A stretch of 64,000 bases of DNA from an uncultured Myxococcales bacterium (lineage in GTDB: Bacteria > Myxococcota_A > UBA9042 > DTJE01), in the NCBI GenBank assembly GCA_937975765.1, contig CALJUR010000123.1, positions 62,001 through 126,000 on the forward strand, given 5' to 3'. Both the position numbers and the translations under genes were made by a program. Shown piece after piece: positions 1 through 8,020 of this stretch (within the stretch, counting starts at the first letter, position 1; the number at the start of each line of letters is the position of its first letter). The notes under the pieces are model-generated. The model worked only from the letters and a program-made list of their open reading frames with translations. It was not told the origin of the DNA and made no database searches.

Positions 1-95
1 ACCGGGGCCGCCGCCAGGTAAGGGGACGTCGCGCCCCCGCACGCCGTGCCCGCCAGGATCGCCAGCAGCGCAGCCGGGCGCGCGAGCCTCGACAC
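1..95 (-). CDS. Putative lipoprotein, N-terminal fragment (cut by window edge)
   Basis: Reading the minus strand from a GTG at 95 gives 31 residues with a basic start (VSRLARPA), a hydrophobic stretch (ALLAILAGT) and then ACGG, a good lipobox. This is a typical bacterial lipoprotein signal peptide. A purine-rich GAGGGG lies about nine bases upstream of the GTG. The gene continues beyond the window, so its function is unknown. It is divergent from rpoZ, with 180 bases between the two starts. The call rests only on the signal peptide and is tentative. Confidence 0.5.
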   Translation of the reverse strand, partial: MSRLARPAALLAILAGTACGGATSPYLAAAP

Positions 96-227
96 CCCAC
101 CGGTCCCCTCGCACCCGCAGTGCATGCCCGTCTCCACTTCGCGGACCGGTTTCAAGGTAGCGGACCGCCCCCTGCGATGTCAAGGAAACACCCGCCCCCG
201 GCAACGCGCCGGGAAGGGGAAGTCCTG

Positions 228-257
228 TTGACAACCCGGGGGCTTTCCCCCATCATT
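228..257 (+). promoter_or_regulatory. Candidate sigma70 promoter of rpoZ
   Basis: A perfect TTGACA lies at 228-233, with a weak ATCATT at 252-257 after an 18-base spacer. Initiation would fall close to the ribosome binding site of rpoZ (GGAGG at 265-269), giving a very short leader. The -10 match is poor, so this is only a candidate. Confidence 0.4.
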
Positions 258-275
258 CGCCGTCGGAGGTGTGCC

Positions 276-497
276 ATGGCTCGTGTCACCATCGAGGATT
301 GCCTGGACGCGGTGGACAACCGCTTCGCACTGACCCTGCTGGCCGCCAAGCGCGCCCGGATGCTGCTGGACGACTCCAAGCCGGTGGTCGAGACCGGGAA
401 CAAGGAGACCGTCACCGCCCTGCGCGAGGTCGCCGCCGGCAAGGTCTCGTTCCGCCGCGACGTGCGCGAACTCCTGAAGCTGCCGAAGCAGGGATGA
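276..497 (+). CDS. rpoZ: DNA-directed RNA polymerase omega subunit
   Basis: The 73-residue product begins MARVTIEDCLDAVDNRF and continues with LTLLAAKRAR, the conserved core of the omega subunit, which binds the beta-prime tail and helps RNA polymerase assemble. The C-terminal part (ALREVAAGKVSF) also fits the family, and the length is at the short end of normal for omega. The ATG at 276 follows GGAGG at 265-269. The stop overlaps the next start as ATGA, so translation is probably coupled to the following lipoprotein gene and tmk. Confidence 0.93.
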   Translation: MARVTIEDCLDAVDNRFALTLLAAKRARMLLDDSKPVVETGNKETVTALREVAAGKVSFRRDVRELLKLPKQG

Positions 498-1312
498 CCC
501 CCTCCCGCCGCGCCTTTCCCCCCCGGGGGATCCGCCGGTTCCTCCCCGTCCTGCTGTCGATCCCGATTTTCGGGTGCGCCCCTGCGCTGTACCCGCTGCC
601 GAAGGCCCCCGTGTCGGACCCCGGCCTGCTGCTGGCCCGCATGGAGGCCCGGCAGGCTGGCTTGCGCGCGGTCTCGGCCGTCGGGCGCGCCGAGAGCCGG
701 ATGCCGGAGGGTCGCATGAAGGGGCGCGTCACCCTGCTGGCCGACCTGTCGGGCCGCCTGCGCGTGGACGTCTGGACCCCGACGGACGTGCTGGTGGGTG
801 CGGTGTCGGCGGGGCCGGACGGCTTCTCGTTCTTCCAGCGCGGCGAGGGATGCCTGGTTGGCAAGGCCTGCCCCTCGAACCTGGCCCTGGTGCTGCCGCG
901 CGGCTGGGACCTCTTCGCGGTGGTCCGGGGGCTGATGGGCATCGCTCCCCTGGTCCCGGCGGCCGGCGGGTGGAGCCTGGAATTCGATCGCCGAAACGGC
1001 GCCTACCGGCTGCAGTCGCCGATCGCCGGCGGGGACGCGCAGCGCCTGTGGCTGCGCGAGGACGGCGAGGTCGTGCGGTACGAGAGGGGGCGCGAAGGCA
1101 GGGTCGCGATCCTGCTGGTCGTCGAGGAGCCCCCCGCCGCGGCCGGCCGGCCTGCGCGCAAGGTCCGCCTGGGGACGGGCAGCGGCGATTCCGAACTGGC
1201 GATACGATACGGGGATGTCGAGGTGAATCCCGAGGTGGCACCGGAGGACTGGCCGGTGGTATGCCCCGAAGGGTTGCCGGTCCGCTTCCTGACGTGCGAG
1301 AGGGGGCCATGA
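494..1312 (+). CDS. LolB-like outer-membrane lipoprotein
   Basis: The 272-residue product has an N-terminal signal (FLPVLLSIPIFGC) with a lipobox Cys near residue 28. The mature part has the pattern seen in LolB/DUF4292-type lipoproteins: a helix (LARMEARQAGLRAVSAVGRAE), then strands (GRVTLLADLSGRLRVDVW) forming a half barrel. LolB proteins help insert lipoproteins into the outer membrane, so a role in envelope lipid or lipoprotein handling is likely, but the assignment rests on the fold pattern only. The start overlaps the rpoZ stop and the stop overlaps the tmk start (ATGA in both cases), so the three genes are translationally coupled. Confidence 0.6.
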   Translation: MTPSRRAFPPRGIRRFLPVLLSIPIFGCAPALYPLPKAPVSDPGLLLARMEARQAGLRAVSAVGRAESRMPEGRMKGRVTLLADLSGRLRVDVWTPTDVLVGAVSAGPDGFSFFQRGEGCLVGKACPSNLALVLPRGWDLFAVVRGLMGIAPLVPAAGGWSLEFDRRNGAYRLQSPIAGGDAQRLWLREDGEVVRYERGREGRVAILLVVEEPPAAAGRPARKVRLGTGSGDSELAIRYGDVEVNPEVAPEDWPVVCPEGLPVRFLTCERGP

Positions 1313-1953
1313 GCGGTCGCCGGGGGTGCTTCGTGGTGTTCGAGGGCCTGGACGGCGCCGGGACCAGCACCCAGGTCCGGCTGCTGGCGGATCGGCTGCG
1401 CCGCGATCGGCCCGCCCTGCAGGTCTCGGTCACGGCCGAGCCCAGCACGGGGCCCGTCGGTTCGCTGATCCGGCAGGTGCTGAAGGGCCGAACCTCTGCG
1501 GTCACCGCCCTGGGCGCCCCCATCCCGTTCGACCGGCGCGCGCTGGCCCTGCTGTTCGCAGCCGACCGTCTGGACCACGTCGCGTGCGAGATCCAGCCGC
1601 TGGTCGAGGCGGGCTGGGTGGTCCTGTCCGACCGCTACGTCTGGTCGTCGCTGGCGTACCAGTCGCTGGACGCCCCGATGGACTGGATCGCCCAGGCGAA
1701 CCGGTTCGCCCCGGCGCCGGACCTGCTGATCGTGCTGGAAGTCCCGGCGGGCGTCGGGCTGTCCCGGGTGGACGCATCGCGGCCGGGCCGCGAGATCTTC
1801 GAGCACGAGGACACGCTGCCGCGCGTGGCCGACGCCTACCGCGAGGCCCTCGATGCCCTGCCGGCCACGCGGACCTGCGTGCTGGCCGGCGACCGCCCCG
1901 TGGATGCCATCGCCGAGGATGTCTGGAAGGCCGTCCGCGATCTCATCGACTGA
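1309..1953 (+). CDS. tmk: Thymidylate kinase
   Basis: The 214-residue protein begins with a P-loop, FEGLDGAGTST (residues 11-21), the thymidylate kinase form of the Walker A motif. It also has the DRYVWSSLAYQ motif (DR-Y-SS-AYQ) that binds dTMP. It phosphorylates dTMP to dTDP in the cytoplasm. Length is normal for the family. The ATG at 1309 overlaps the upstream stop. The 3' end overlaps the convergent gene at 1943-2740 by 11 bases. Confidence 0.93.
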   Translation: MSGRRGCFVVFEGLDGAGTSTQVRLLADRLRRDRPALQVSVTAEPSTGPVGSLIRQVLKGRTSAVTALGAPIPFDRRALALLFAADRLDHVACEIQPLVEAGWVVLSDRYVWSSLAYQSLDAPMDWIAQANRFAPAPDLLIVLEVPAGVGLSRVDASRPGREIFEHEDTLPRVADAYREALDALPATRTCVLAGDRPVDAIAEDVWKAVRDLID

Positions 1954-2740
1954 CGCCTGTCCGGGCCCTCAGGTCCCACGGGTCCGCCACCCCCAGCACC
2001 TCTTCCAGCACGCGCCCCTTCGCCCCCTTGACGGCGCCGGCAACGCACCGCTGCACCGTGCCGTCGGCATAGGCCACGACGTTCACCGCGGCACCGTCGA
2101 TCGACTCCACCACCGCCGCGGCCACGCCGTCGCGGGCCGCCGCGATGCCGCACCCGGATCGGCACCGGTAGAACAGCAGGTCCCCGGGCCTTGCCCCGGC
2201 CAGGGGGTTCAGTTGCCCTCCCCCCTTGGCCCGCTGGTACGGTTCCGCGGCGGGGTAGGTCGCCGCTGCGACGCCCTCGGGCAGCAGGTCGTTGATCCGC
2301 AGGACGTGCCCCAGGAAGGACCGGTCTTCGAACGACTCCCGGATCCCCAGCAGGCGCACCGTGGAGGCCACCATCTCGTTCCGGGCCTCCCCGCGGGCCG
2401 GGACCATCGAGGGGAGGGTTGCGGAGGCGGTCACGGGCGCCCCCGCCCTTCCCGGGGATGTCCCGGAAGCGGGCGGGGCGGCGACGGCGACCGTTTCCGG
2501 ACCCGGCGTCGCAGCCCCGGCCTTCGAACCGTCCTCCGTCTTCCCGGCTTCCTCCCCGGGGCCCGGCAGGCCGCCGGTCGGCGCCGCCAGGAAGGGTTCG
2601 GCCGGCACCGACAGGGGGTGCAGGGCCGAAGCCTCCGCCAGGACCGCCCGGCCGGCGCCCGTGCATGCCCCGATGGCGCAGGCCCCGAGGGCGATCAGGG
2701 ACCGCACGACGGGACGGGGTCGTGCGCAGGCCGGCTTCAT
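1943..2740 (-). CDS. Secreted NlpC/P60- or CHAP-like protein, possibly inactive
   Basis: The 265-residue product starts MKPACARPRPVV, followed by a hydrophobic segment (SLIALGACAIGAC) with a lipobox-like Cys, then a long Pro/Ala/Gly linker to about residue 115. The C-terminal part has RLLGIRESFEDRSFLGHVLRIND and later RPGDLLFYRC, the layout of NlpC/P60 or CHAP-type peptidoglycan hydrolases. The nucleophilic Cys expected near the helix start is not evident: the position reads EDRSFLG. It may be a degenerate, binding-only or differently catalysed member. The start codon overlaps the -35 box of the divergent gene at 2805. Confidence 0.5.
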   Translation of the reverse strand: MKPACARPRPVVRSLIALGACAIGACTGAGRAVLAEASALHPLSVPAEPFLAAPTGGLPGPGEEAGKTEDGSKAGAATPGPETVAVAAPPASGTSPGRAGAPVTASATLPSMVPARGEARNEMVASTVRLLGIRESFEDRSFLGHVLRINDLLPEGVAAATYPAAEPYQRAKGGGQLNPLAGARPGDLLFYRCRSGCGIAAARDGVAAAVVESIDGAAVNVVAYADGTVQRCVAGAVKGAKGRVLEEVLGVADPWDLRARTGVSR

Positions 2741-2769
2741 TGACACCCGCGTTCCGAGGTCCCTAGAAT
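2740..2769 (+). promoter_or_regulatory. Sigma70-type promoter of the secretion F-family gene
   Basis: TTGACA at 2740-2745 and TAGAAT at 2764-2769 are separated by 18 bases. This is one of the clearest promoters in the window. It lies about 35 bases before the ATG at 2805 and its -35 box overlaps the start codon of the divergent gene. Confidence 0.7.
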
Positions 2770-2804
2770 CGTACGGCCGCCAGGCCGCAGGCGTCAAAGG
2801 CAGG

Positions 2805-3938
2805 ATGCACGTGACGTCTCCCCGACCCAGCCCGCGCCAGGGCTCCGTGATCAACGCACGCCGCCAGGGCCCCGCGGGGGCCCCTTCCCGCGCACGGCCG
2901 GCCTTCGTCCCCCGCCGGGTGCCGTTGCGTCTGCGGATCCGGGCGATCGAGTCGCTGGGCCGCCTGCTGGCCGGCGGTCGCTCGCTGGGCGAGGCCATCG
3001 AGGACCTGCGCCGCGCCGCCCGGGATCGCCGCCTTTCCGGCGCCCTGGACGCGCTGGGCCGCGGGCTTCGCGACGGCGCGACGATGGCCCAGGCCGCGGC
3101 GGGTGCCCCGGGTCTGTTCCGTCCCGCCGATCCGGGCCTGCTGGAGGTCGGCGAACGCTCGGGCCGCCTGCCCGAGATGCTGGGCCGGATGGCATCGACA
3201 CTGGCCCGGCGCGCCGAGGTCCGTCAGCGGATCGCGCGGCTGGCCGCGTACCCGGTGTTCCTGCTGGCGATGGCCGCCGTGTCCCTTCCCCTGCCTTGCC
3301 TGTTCGGCACCTGCGGCCTGTCAGGCTACCTGGCCCAGGCGGGAACGGGCCTGGGCCTGCTGGCGCTGGCGGTCCTGGCGTCCCTGGCTGCCCCGGCCCT
3401 TGCCGCCCGCCTGGGACTGGCCGCCGGCCTCCGCCGGCTGGCGTGGCACCTGCCCGTGGCGCGGGCCCTGTACCGGCCCGCGGTCCGTTGCGACACCCTG
3501 CAAGCCGCCTCCATGGCCTTGTCCGCGGGCCTCGGCCTGCCCGAGACGCTTGCCCTCGCCGCCCTGGCCTCCGGGGACCCTTCCGCCGTGGAGGCGTGCC
3601 GCGAGGTTGCCCGCCGCATCGCGGCCGGCTCCGGCCTGGCGGATGCCGTCGGGGCGGTCGACCTGCTGGACCCGGACGACCTGGTCTCCCTGGCCGGAGG
3701 CGAACGCTCGGGCGACCTGGACCAGGTCCTGGCCCGCCTGGCCGACGCCTCGCTGGACCTCTACCGGCACCGCGCCGACCTGGCCCTGCGGGTCGCCGGC
3801 TGGGCCCTGCTGGTCGCAGTGATGGCGGCCCTGGCCGCACGGGTGCTGGGGCAGGCCGGCTCCTCGATCGGCATTCCCGACGACGTGCTGCGGGAACTGG
3901 AGAAGGAGAGCCGGGGCGTGTTCCAGCGGCTCCGCTGA
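2805..3938 (+). CDS. Type II secretion / type IV pilus F-family inner-membrane protein (GspF/PilC-like)
   Basis: The 377-residue protein contains two copies of the T2SSF fold. The first (about residues 45-170) includes LLAGGRSLGEAIEDLRR and PGLLEVGERSGRLPEMLGRMA. The second (about 230-345) includes ALSAGLGLPETLALAAL and LVSLAGGERSGDLDQVLARLA. Three hydrophobic segments lie around residues 150-170, 180-205 and near 345. GspF/PilC proteins form the inner-membrane platform for pilin or pseudopilin assembly. No other secretion genes adjoin it. A prepilin peptidase lies 34 kb away. The function is therefore an orphan platform protein with an unknown partner system. Confidence 0.8.
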   Translation: MHVTSPRPSPRQGSVINARRQGPAGAPSRARPAFVPRRVPLRLRIRAIESLGRLLAGGRSLGEAIEDLRRAARDRRLSGALDALGRGLRDGATMAQAAAGAPGLFRPADPGLLEVGERSGRLPEMLGRMASTLARRAEVRQRIARLAAYPVFLLAMAAVSLPLPCLFGTCGLSGYLAQAGTGLGLLALAVLASLAAPALAARLGLAAGLRRLAWHLPVARALYRPAVRCDTLQAASMALSAGLGLPETLALAALASGDPSAVEACREVARRIAAGSGLADAVGAVDLLDPDDLVSLAGGERSGDLDQVLARLADASLDLYRHRADLALRVAGWALLVAVMAALAARVLGQAGSSIGIPDDVLRELEKESRGVFQRLR

Positions 3939-3965
3939 AGTCCCGACCTGTGCTATTCTCCGCCC

Positions 3966-4343
3966 GTCGGTCATGGCGGTCCTGGCGGCCGCCGGCGGTC
4001 TCGGCCGCCGGAGGAAAGTCCGGGCTCCACAGGGCAGGGTGCCGGGCAACACCCGGTGGGGGCAACCCCAAGGACAGTGCCACAGAAAACAGACCGCCGT
4101 CGCCTTCGGGCGGCGGCAAGGGTGAAAACGTGGGGTAAGAGCCCACGGGCGACCGCGGCGACGCGGCCGTCGGCAAACCCCACCCGGAGCAAGACCGAAC
4201 AGGGGGCGGGCGGCCCGTCCGATGCCCCCGGGTTGCGTCGCTGGAGGCGCGCGGCAACGCGCGTCGTAGAGGAATGGTCGCCACGGGGGTCCCGGCAACG
4301 GGTCCCCCGGACAGAACCCGGCTTACGGGCCGCCATGACCGAC
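3966..4343 (+). ncRNA. rnpB: RNase P RNA, bacterial type A
   Basis: The ends pair perfectly over 13 bases (3966-3978 with 4331-4343), forming helix P1. Inside are the conserved core elements: GAGGAAAGTCCGGGCTCC near 4010, the GGTAAGAGCCCAC-type element near 4134-4146, and ACAGAACCCGGCTTA near 4311-4325. The 378-base length is normal for a type A RNA. The RNA is the catalytic part of RNase P, which trims the 5' leader from tRNA precursors. It sits between the secretion gene and a receiver-like gene. Confidence 0.95.
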
Positions 4344-4368
4344 GCCCCGTCAGCCCGATGAGGACAGG

Positions 4369-5046
4369 ATGCCCGGTGACGGCCACCACCCCATTCCCGT
4401 GTGGACCCGCAACCGGGGCGTCCAGGTGATGGTGCGGATGGCCCTGTCCCAGCAGGGCCGGACCCTCGTCCCCGTGGCGTCGCTGGCCGAACTGAGGAAG
4501 ATCCTGGAGGAGTCCCGGCCGCGGCTCGTCATCGCCGTGATGGAGGACGTCGCGGCGGCGGGCCTGGACGCGGCGCTGTTCGTGCGCATGGTCGGGGACG
4601 GATGCGCGGCGGTCCTTCTCTCGTCCGCGCGGCCGCTGCCCGAGACGCCCGGCCCGCTGGCGCGGGTGCTGCCCGTGCCCTTCACCGCCCGCAGCCTGCT
4701 GGACGCCCTGGAGGTCGAAGCCTGCGCCGGGGACGTCTTCCCCCCTGGCGCCGGGCAGCCGGCAGCCTCGCCCTTCCCTCCGCCGTCCGCCCCCGCCTCC
4801 CCGGCCGTCCCCGCCTCCCCGGCCGTCCTGCCGAACCGCCCGCCGCCCGAAGCCCTGGCCGACCTGGTCCGCCGCGAGGTCCAGCGCCTCGTGCAGGAGG
4901 CTGCCCGCCAGGTCGTGGAGGAGGTGGCCCGCCGGGTCGTTCCGGAACTGGCGGAAGCGATGATCCGGGAGGAATTGAACCGCGTTCTGAAGGAGTCCGA
5001 GGAGGCGTCCCTGGCCGGGCCGTCCTCCGCGGACGACGATCGCTGA
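4369..5046 (+). CDS. Receiver-like protein with PopZ-like C-terminal helix
   Basis: The 225-residue protein starts with a receiver-like domain (about 1-115): VQVMVRMALSQQGRTLVPVA, then PRLVIAVMEDVAAAG, then AAVLLSSARPL and LPVPFTARSLLDAL. The position of the phospho-acceptor Asp reads VIAVMEDVA, so phosphorylation is uncertain. A Pro-rich linker (about 125-160) leads to a charged helical tail (LVRREVQRLVQEAARQVVEEVARR, then VVPELAEAMIREELNRVLKE). The tail resembles the oligomerising C-terminus of PopZ-like polar organising proteins. The role is unknown; a scaffold that links signalling to localisation is an inference. Confidence 0.55.
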   Translation: MPGDGHHPIPVWTRNRGVQVMVRMALSQQGRTLVPVASLAELRKILEESRPRLVIAVMEDVAAAGLDAALFVRMVGDGCAAVLLSSARPLPETPGPLARVLPVPFTARSLLDALEVEACAGDVFPPGAGQPAASPFPPPSAPASPAVPASPAVLPNRPPPEALADLVRREVQRLVQEAARQVVEEVARRVVPELAEAMIREELNRVLKESEEASLAGPSSADDDR

Positions 5047-5122
5047 GACCGTCCCCGGAAAATGGCCGACCCGCGCGCCGCGAGGCGCCCGCCGGCGCAG
5101 GACCGGCGTTCTCCGGCCCGGG

Positions 5123-5890
5123 CTAGAAGACCCCCGTGTCGCCGACACCGGCCAGGCGCGCGGCCAGCCTTCCCGCCAGGAACAGCGACCCGCCCCACGT
5201 CACGGTGAAGGCCAGCCCCTGCCAGAAGGAGTGCCGGGTCCCCAGGTGCGTCGCCAGCGCCAGCAGCAGCGCGACGCCGGCCGTCAGGCCGACCTGTCCT
5301 GCCGTCGACGCCAGGGCCGGGAACGCGCTGGTGGCCAGCACCGACCCGTACGACGCCCCCATCCCCGTCAGCGTGAACGCGAAGGCGAACCCGACCCCCC
5401 CGAAGAACGACAGGCGCTCCCCGGGCAGAACGGTCGAGATCAGGGTCAGCAGCAGCGGCACCAGCACCAGGATCGCGATCAGGAACACGGCCGCGGACTT
5501 CGTCTGCTGGTAGAAACTGCCTGCCGACGCCATCCGGATCCGCCCCGCCTCCAGTTCCTGCATGGTCCGGAAGAACAGGTTGTACCGGAACATCGAGGGG
5601 AAGCGGTCCACCGGCACGCCGCCGATCTTCGCGATCGAGGTGAACGGGATGTCCCGCAACTCGGCCTTGTGCCCCTGGGCGCGGAACAGGTCGTCCGTCT
5701 GGCCCTTGCGGATCTCCTCGGGCTGGTCCTTCTCCTTCTCCCACAGGAACTTCACGCCGGTTTCGGTGAGGGCCTCCACGACCCCGTTGTAGACGCTGCC
5801 GTCCAGTGTCGTCAGCGTGCCGGCCCGCGCCGGAAGGGCCAGCGCCACCCCCCCCAGCACCACCGGCAGCATCACCCACCTCGCACCCAC
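5123..5890 (-). CDS. Integral membrane protein with secreted N-terminal domain, unknown function
   Basis: Using the GTG at 5890, which follows GGAGG (5896-5900), the product has 255 residues. It starts with a signal peptide (MLPVVLGGVALALPARAG), then about 100 residues containing TLDGSVYNGVVEALTETGV and IPFTSIAKIGGVPVDRFP, then five or so hydrophobic helices in the second half. The promoter at 5919-5947 lies downstream of the upstream ATGs, which supports the GTG start. I do not recognise a named family. The first soluble part resembles short strand-rich domains that read LDGSVYNG, but no function follows from that. Confidence 0.6.
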   Translation of the reverse strand: MGARWVMLPVVLGGVALALPARAGTLTTLDGSVYNGVVEALTETGVKFLWEKEKDQPEEIRKGQTDDLFRAQGHKAELRDIPFTSIAKIGGVPVDRFPSMFRYNLFFRTMQELEAGRIRMASAGSFYQQTKSAAVFLIAILVLVPLLLTLISTVLPGERLSFFGGVGFAFAFTLTGMGASYGSVLATSAFPALASTAGQVGLTAGVALLLALATHLGTRHSFWQGLAFTVTWGGSLFLAGRLAARLAGVGDTGVF

Positions 5891-5918
5891 GAATGCCTCC
5901 GGAATTCGGAACGCCACT

Positions 5919-5947
5919 AGAATCATCCGCTTTGGCATGCACGTCAA
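5919..5947 (-). promoter_or_regulatory. Candidate promoter for the membrane protein gene at 5123-5890
   Basis: On the minus strand TTGACG (5947-5942) is followed after 17 bases by GATTCT (5924-5919). Transcription would begin around 5911, which decides in favour of the GTG at 5890 rather than the upstream ATGs. Confidence 0.45.
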
Positions 5948-5981
5948 GCCGGAGCGCAGGCGGACGAACGGGGTACGGGGC

Positions 5982-6749
5982 TCAGTTGCAGCCGCTGATC
6001 GGGAAGCACGCCTGGGTCTGGATCGGGCACTGTCCCTTCGCGAAGTCCTCGCACGTGTAGTTCGGCCAACCGTTCGCACGAACGTCGGTCTCGGCACATT
6101 CCTGGGCCAGGACGCACTCCTTGTACTCGACGAACAGCGCCTGCTCGGCCTTCGGCACGCCGCCGAAGCAGCGCAGCGGGCACGACGGATCGTCCGGGTC
6201 GCAGTCCTTGCGGCAGTTGACGATCGCGCAGCACTTGGCGGTGCCGTCCGAGAAGCAGCCCTCGAACGCCGCCGCGCACTGGGTCGTCACGCACTCGGTG
6301 AACTGCTCGTTCTCGAACACCTTCGGGCAGGCCGCGGTCGCCAGGCAGTCGCGCAGGGCCTCCCACTTCGCCTTCACGGTCGCGTCCGCCTGGGCGACGC
6401 ACTCCGCTTCGTGGGCGGCGTCGTCGCACTGCAGCGCACACGCGGCGACCTCGTTGCAGGCCGTCCCCGTGACCACCACGGGACAGGCAGGCGCCACGTC
6501 CGCGGGGGCGTGATCCTCGACGACGGTGTCGATTGCGCCATTCTCCTTGGCGGTGTCCAGGTGGCCCGGGTCCGGTGTCCCGACCTCCTCGGTGGTACCG
6601 GGGTCCGAAGGCACCTCTGTCGCGGGGACATCCGCCTCGACACCCGGGTCCGTCACCTGGACATCCGTGGTGTCGTTGCCGCTGTCGCACGCCCAGACCG
6701 AGGTCGTCACGACCATCGCCAGGATCGCGAACCCACGAGCCGTCTTCAT
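5982..6749 (-). CDS. Cys-rich lipoprotein with acidic linker
   Basis: The 255-residue product has a lipoprotein signal (MKTARGFAILAMVVTTSVWAC), then a low-complexity acidic linker rich in Asp, Val, Pro and Thr (about residues 25-90), then a domain with about twenty Cys in CxxxC-like spacing (for example ACNEVAACALQCDD and CFSDGTAKCCAIVNC). Paired Cys suggest disulfides in an extracytoplasmic domain. The architecture matches its neighbour at 6835-7959, so the two are probably diverged paralogues. No family name or function can be assigned. Confidence 0.8.
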   Translation of the reverse strand: MKTARGFAILAMVVTTSVWACDSGNDTTDVQVTDPGVEADVPATEVPSDPGTTEEVGTPDPGHLDTAKENGAIDTVVEDHAPADVAPACPVVVTGTACNEVAACALQCDDAAHEAECVAQADATVKAKWEALRDCLATAACPKVFENEQFTECVTTQCAAAFEGCFSDGTAKCCAIVNCRKDCDPDDPSCPLRCFGGVPKAEQALFVEYKECVLAQECAETDVRANGWPNYTCEDFAKGQCPIQTQACFPISGCN

Positions 6750-6769
6750 CCCCCCTCCATATACGAACA

Positions 6770-6800
6770 GGGGGCCGACGGCACGTGGCCGCCGGCCCCC
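6770..6800 (-). terminator. Strong GC-rich stem-loop between the two Cys-rich lipoprotein genes
   Basis: Bases 6770-6777 (GGGGGCCG) pair with 6793-6800 (CGGCCCCC), and an inner GGC/GCC pair closes a five-base loop. It begins 35 bases after the stop of the 6835-7959 gene. No T-run follows on the minus strand, so it is a terminator-like or RNA-stabilising hairpin rather than a classical intrinsic terminator. Confidence 0.5.
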
Positions 6801-6834
6801 CGCTCTCGAACCAGGGTGCTGCCGGGCCGGTCGG

Positions 6835-7959
6835 CTACTGGGCCGCCGCGTCGTTACCGCACGCCTGCAGCTTGTCGAAGCAGGCGCCGCCCTCGTTCAG
6901 CGCGGCGTTGAAGCAGGTGTTGCACTCCTCTTCCTGCGCCGCGGTCGGGTTCTCGACGTCGCACACCGGGCACGCGCTGTTCGCGCACTCGATCATGGCG
7001 TTCCACAGTTCCAGAGCCGTCTTGGTGCCGTCGTTGAAGCACGCCTGGGCGCAGGCCGAATCCGCGCAGTTGTTCACGCAGTCCAGGACCTCGCCGCACT
7101 TCTTGGTGCCGTACTCGACGCACTTCTCCCACTGCGTGGCGCAGGCGCCGTTGGACGCGTCGTTCCAGCAGTTGTCGCACTCGGTCTGCTGGGCCGTCGT
7201 CGGGTTCTCGACCTCGCACACCGGGCACGCGTCGTACGTGCAGTTCAGGGCGTACTGCAGGTCGGCCTGGGCCTGCGGGTAGCTGCTCTCCCAGCAGTTG
7301 CCGACGCAGGTCTGGCGGTTGGCGTCGTTCGGGCACGCGACGATGCAGTCGATCATGTTGGAGCAGGTCGCGTACTGGCAGCCGTAGAAGCAGCCGAAGT
7401 ACTCGTCCACGCACTTCGTGAAGATGCAGTCCGCCAGTTCCTCGTTGGTCGTCGCCGAGCCGCAGTTGTTCGCGCGGCAGGTCTCCCACGACTGGGCCTT
7501 GGCCAGGCCGGCGGAGGACAGCGCCGACTGGCACTCCTGCACGCAGGCGTCACCGGCGGTGCCGGTCGGGCACTCGTTGGCGCACAGGTAGAAGGCCTTG
7601 CAGCCGCCGACCGGGTCGTCGAAGCACTCGCCGGTGCCCGGGTCGGTGGTGACTTCCTGGACCACTTCGTTGACGATCGTCTCGGTCGCGGTCTCCTGGC
7701 CCGGATCGACCGGCGTCACTTCCGTCGCGGTCTCCTGGCCCGGATCGACCGGCGTCACTTCCGTGGCGGTCTCCTGGCCCGGATCGACCGGGGGCACTTC
7801 CTGGACCGTGTCGATCTTGGTGTCGACCTTGGTGTCCGTCACGCCCTCGTTGATGACCACCTCGCCGATCACGTCCTTGTCATCGTTGTTGTCGCTGTCG
7901 CAAGCCGCGAACAGCCCGGCCAGCGCCACCGCTGCGACGATTCCCACGAAACGCTTCAT
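6835..7959 (-). CDS. Cys-rich lipoprotein with three tandem linker repeats
   Basis: The 374-residue product starts MKRFVGIVAAVALAGLFAAC, a lipoprotein signal with a clear lipobox. The ATG at 7959 follows GAGGAG at eight bases' spacing. An acidic linker contains three copies of a 13-residue unit (core VDPGQETATEV). The rest is Cys-rich, with internally repeated segments: the pairs ACPVCEVENPTTAQQTEC and ACPVCDVENPTAAQEEEC are nearly identical, showing domain duplication. The protein is probably anchored to the outer membrane. The function is unknown. Confidence 0.82.
   Translation of the reverse strand: MKRFVGIVAAVALAGLFAACDSDNNDDKDVIGEVVINEGVTDTKVDTKIDTVQEVPPVDPGQETATEVTPVDPGQETATEVTPVDPGQETATETIVNEVVQEVTTDPGTGECFDDPVGGCKAFYLCANECPTGTAGDACVQECQSALSSAGLAKAQSWETCRANNCGSATTNEELADCIFTKCVDEYFGCFYGCQYATCSNMIDCIVACPNDANRQTCVGNCWESSYPQAQADLQYALNCTYDACPVCEVENPTTAQQTECDNCWNDASNGACATQWEKCVEYGTKKCGEVLDCVNNCADSACAQACFNDGTKTALELWNAMIECANSACPVCDVENPTAAQEEECNTCFNAALNEGGACFDKLQACGNDAAAQ
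7685..7801. repeat. Three tandem 39-base repeats inside a lipoprotein gene
   Basis: Units at 7685-7723, 7724-7762 and 7763-7801 are nearly identical. The last differs in a few bases. They encode the acidic linker repeats of the lipoprotein and keep the reading frame, so copy number could change linker length without breaking the gene. Confidence 0.9.
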
Positions 7960-8020
7960 GACACTCACTCCTCACATGGCTTGAAAAAACCGGGCCACCC
8001 ACGCCCTGCGGATCGCGTGA

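Noticed and set aside
46..231. Short plus-strand open frame before rpoZ
   Set aside because: It has no ribosome site and Arg/Ser/Pro-rich composition typical of GC-rich noise. It overlaps the better-supported minus-strand lipoprotein start and the rpoZ promoter region.
4350..5942. Minus-strand frames across rnpB and the receiver-like gene
   Set aside because: They overlap the structured RNase P RNA and the well-formed plus-strand receiver-like gene, and show no domains.
7685..7801. Possible CRISPR-like array
   Set aside because: The three units are directly adjacent with no spacers and encode a protein linker, so they are coding tandem repeats.
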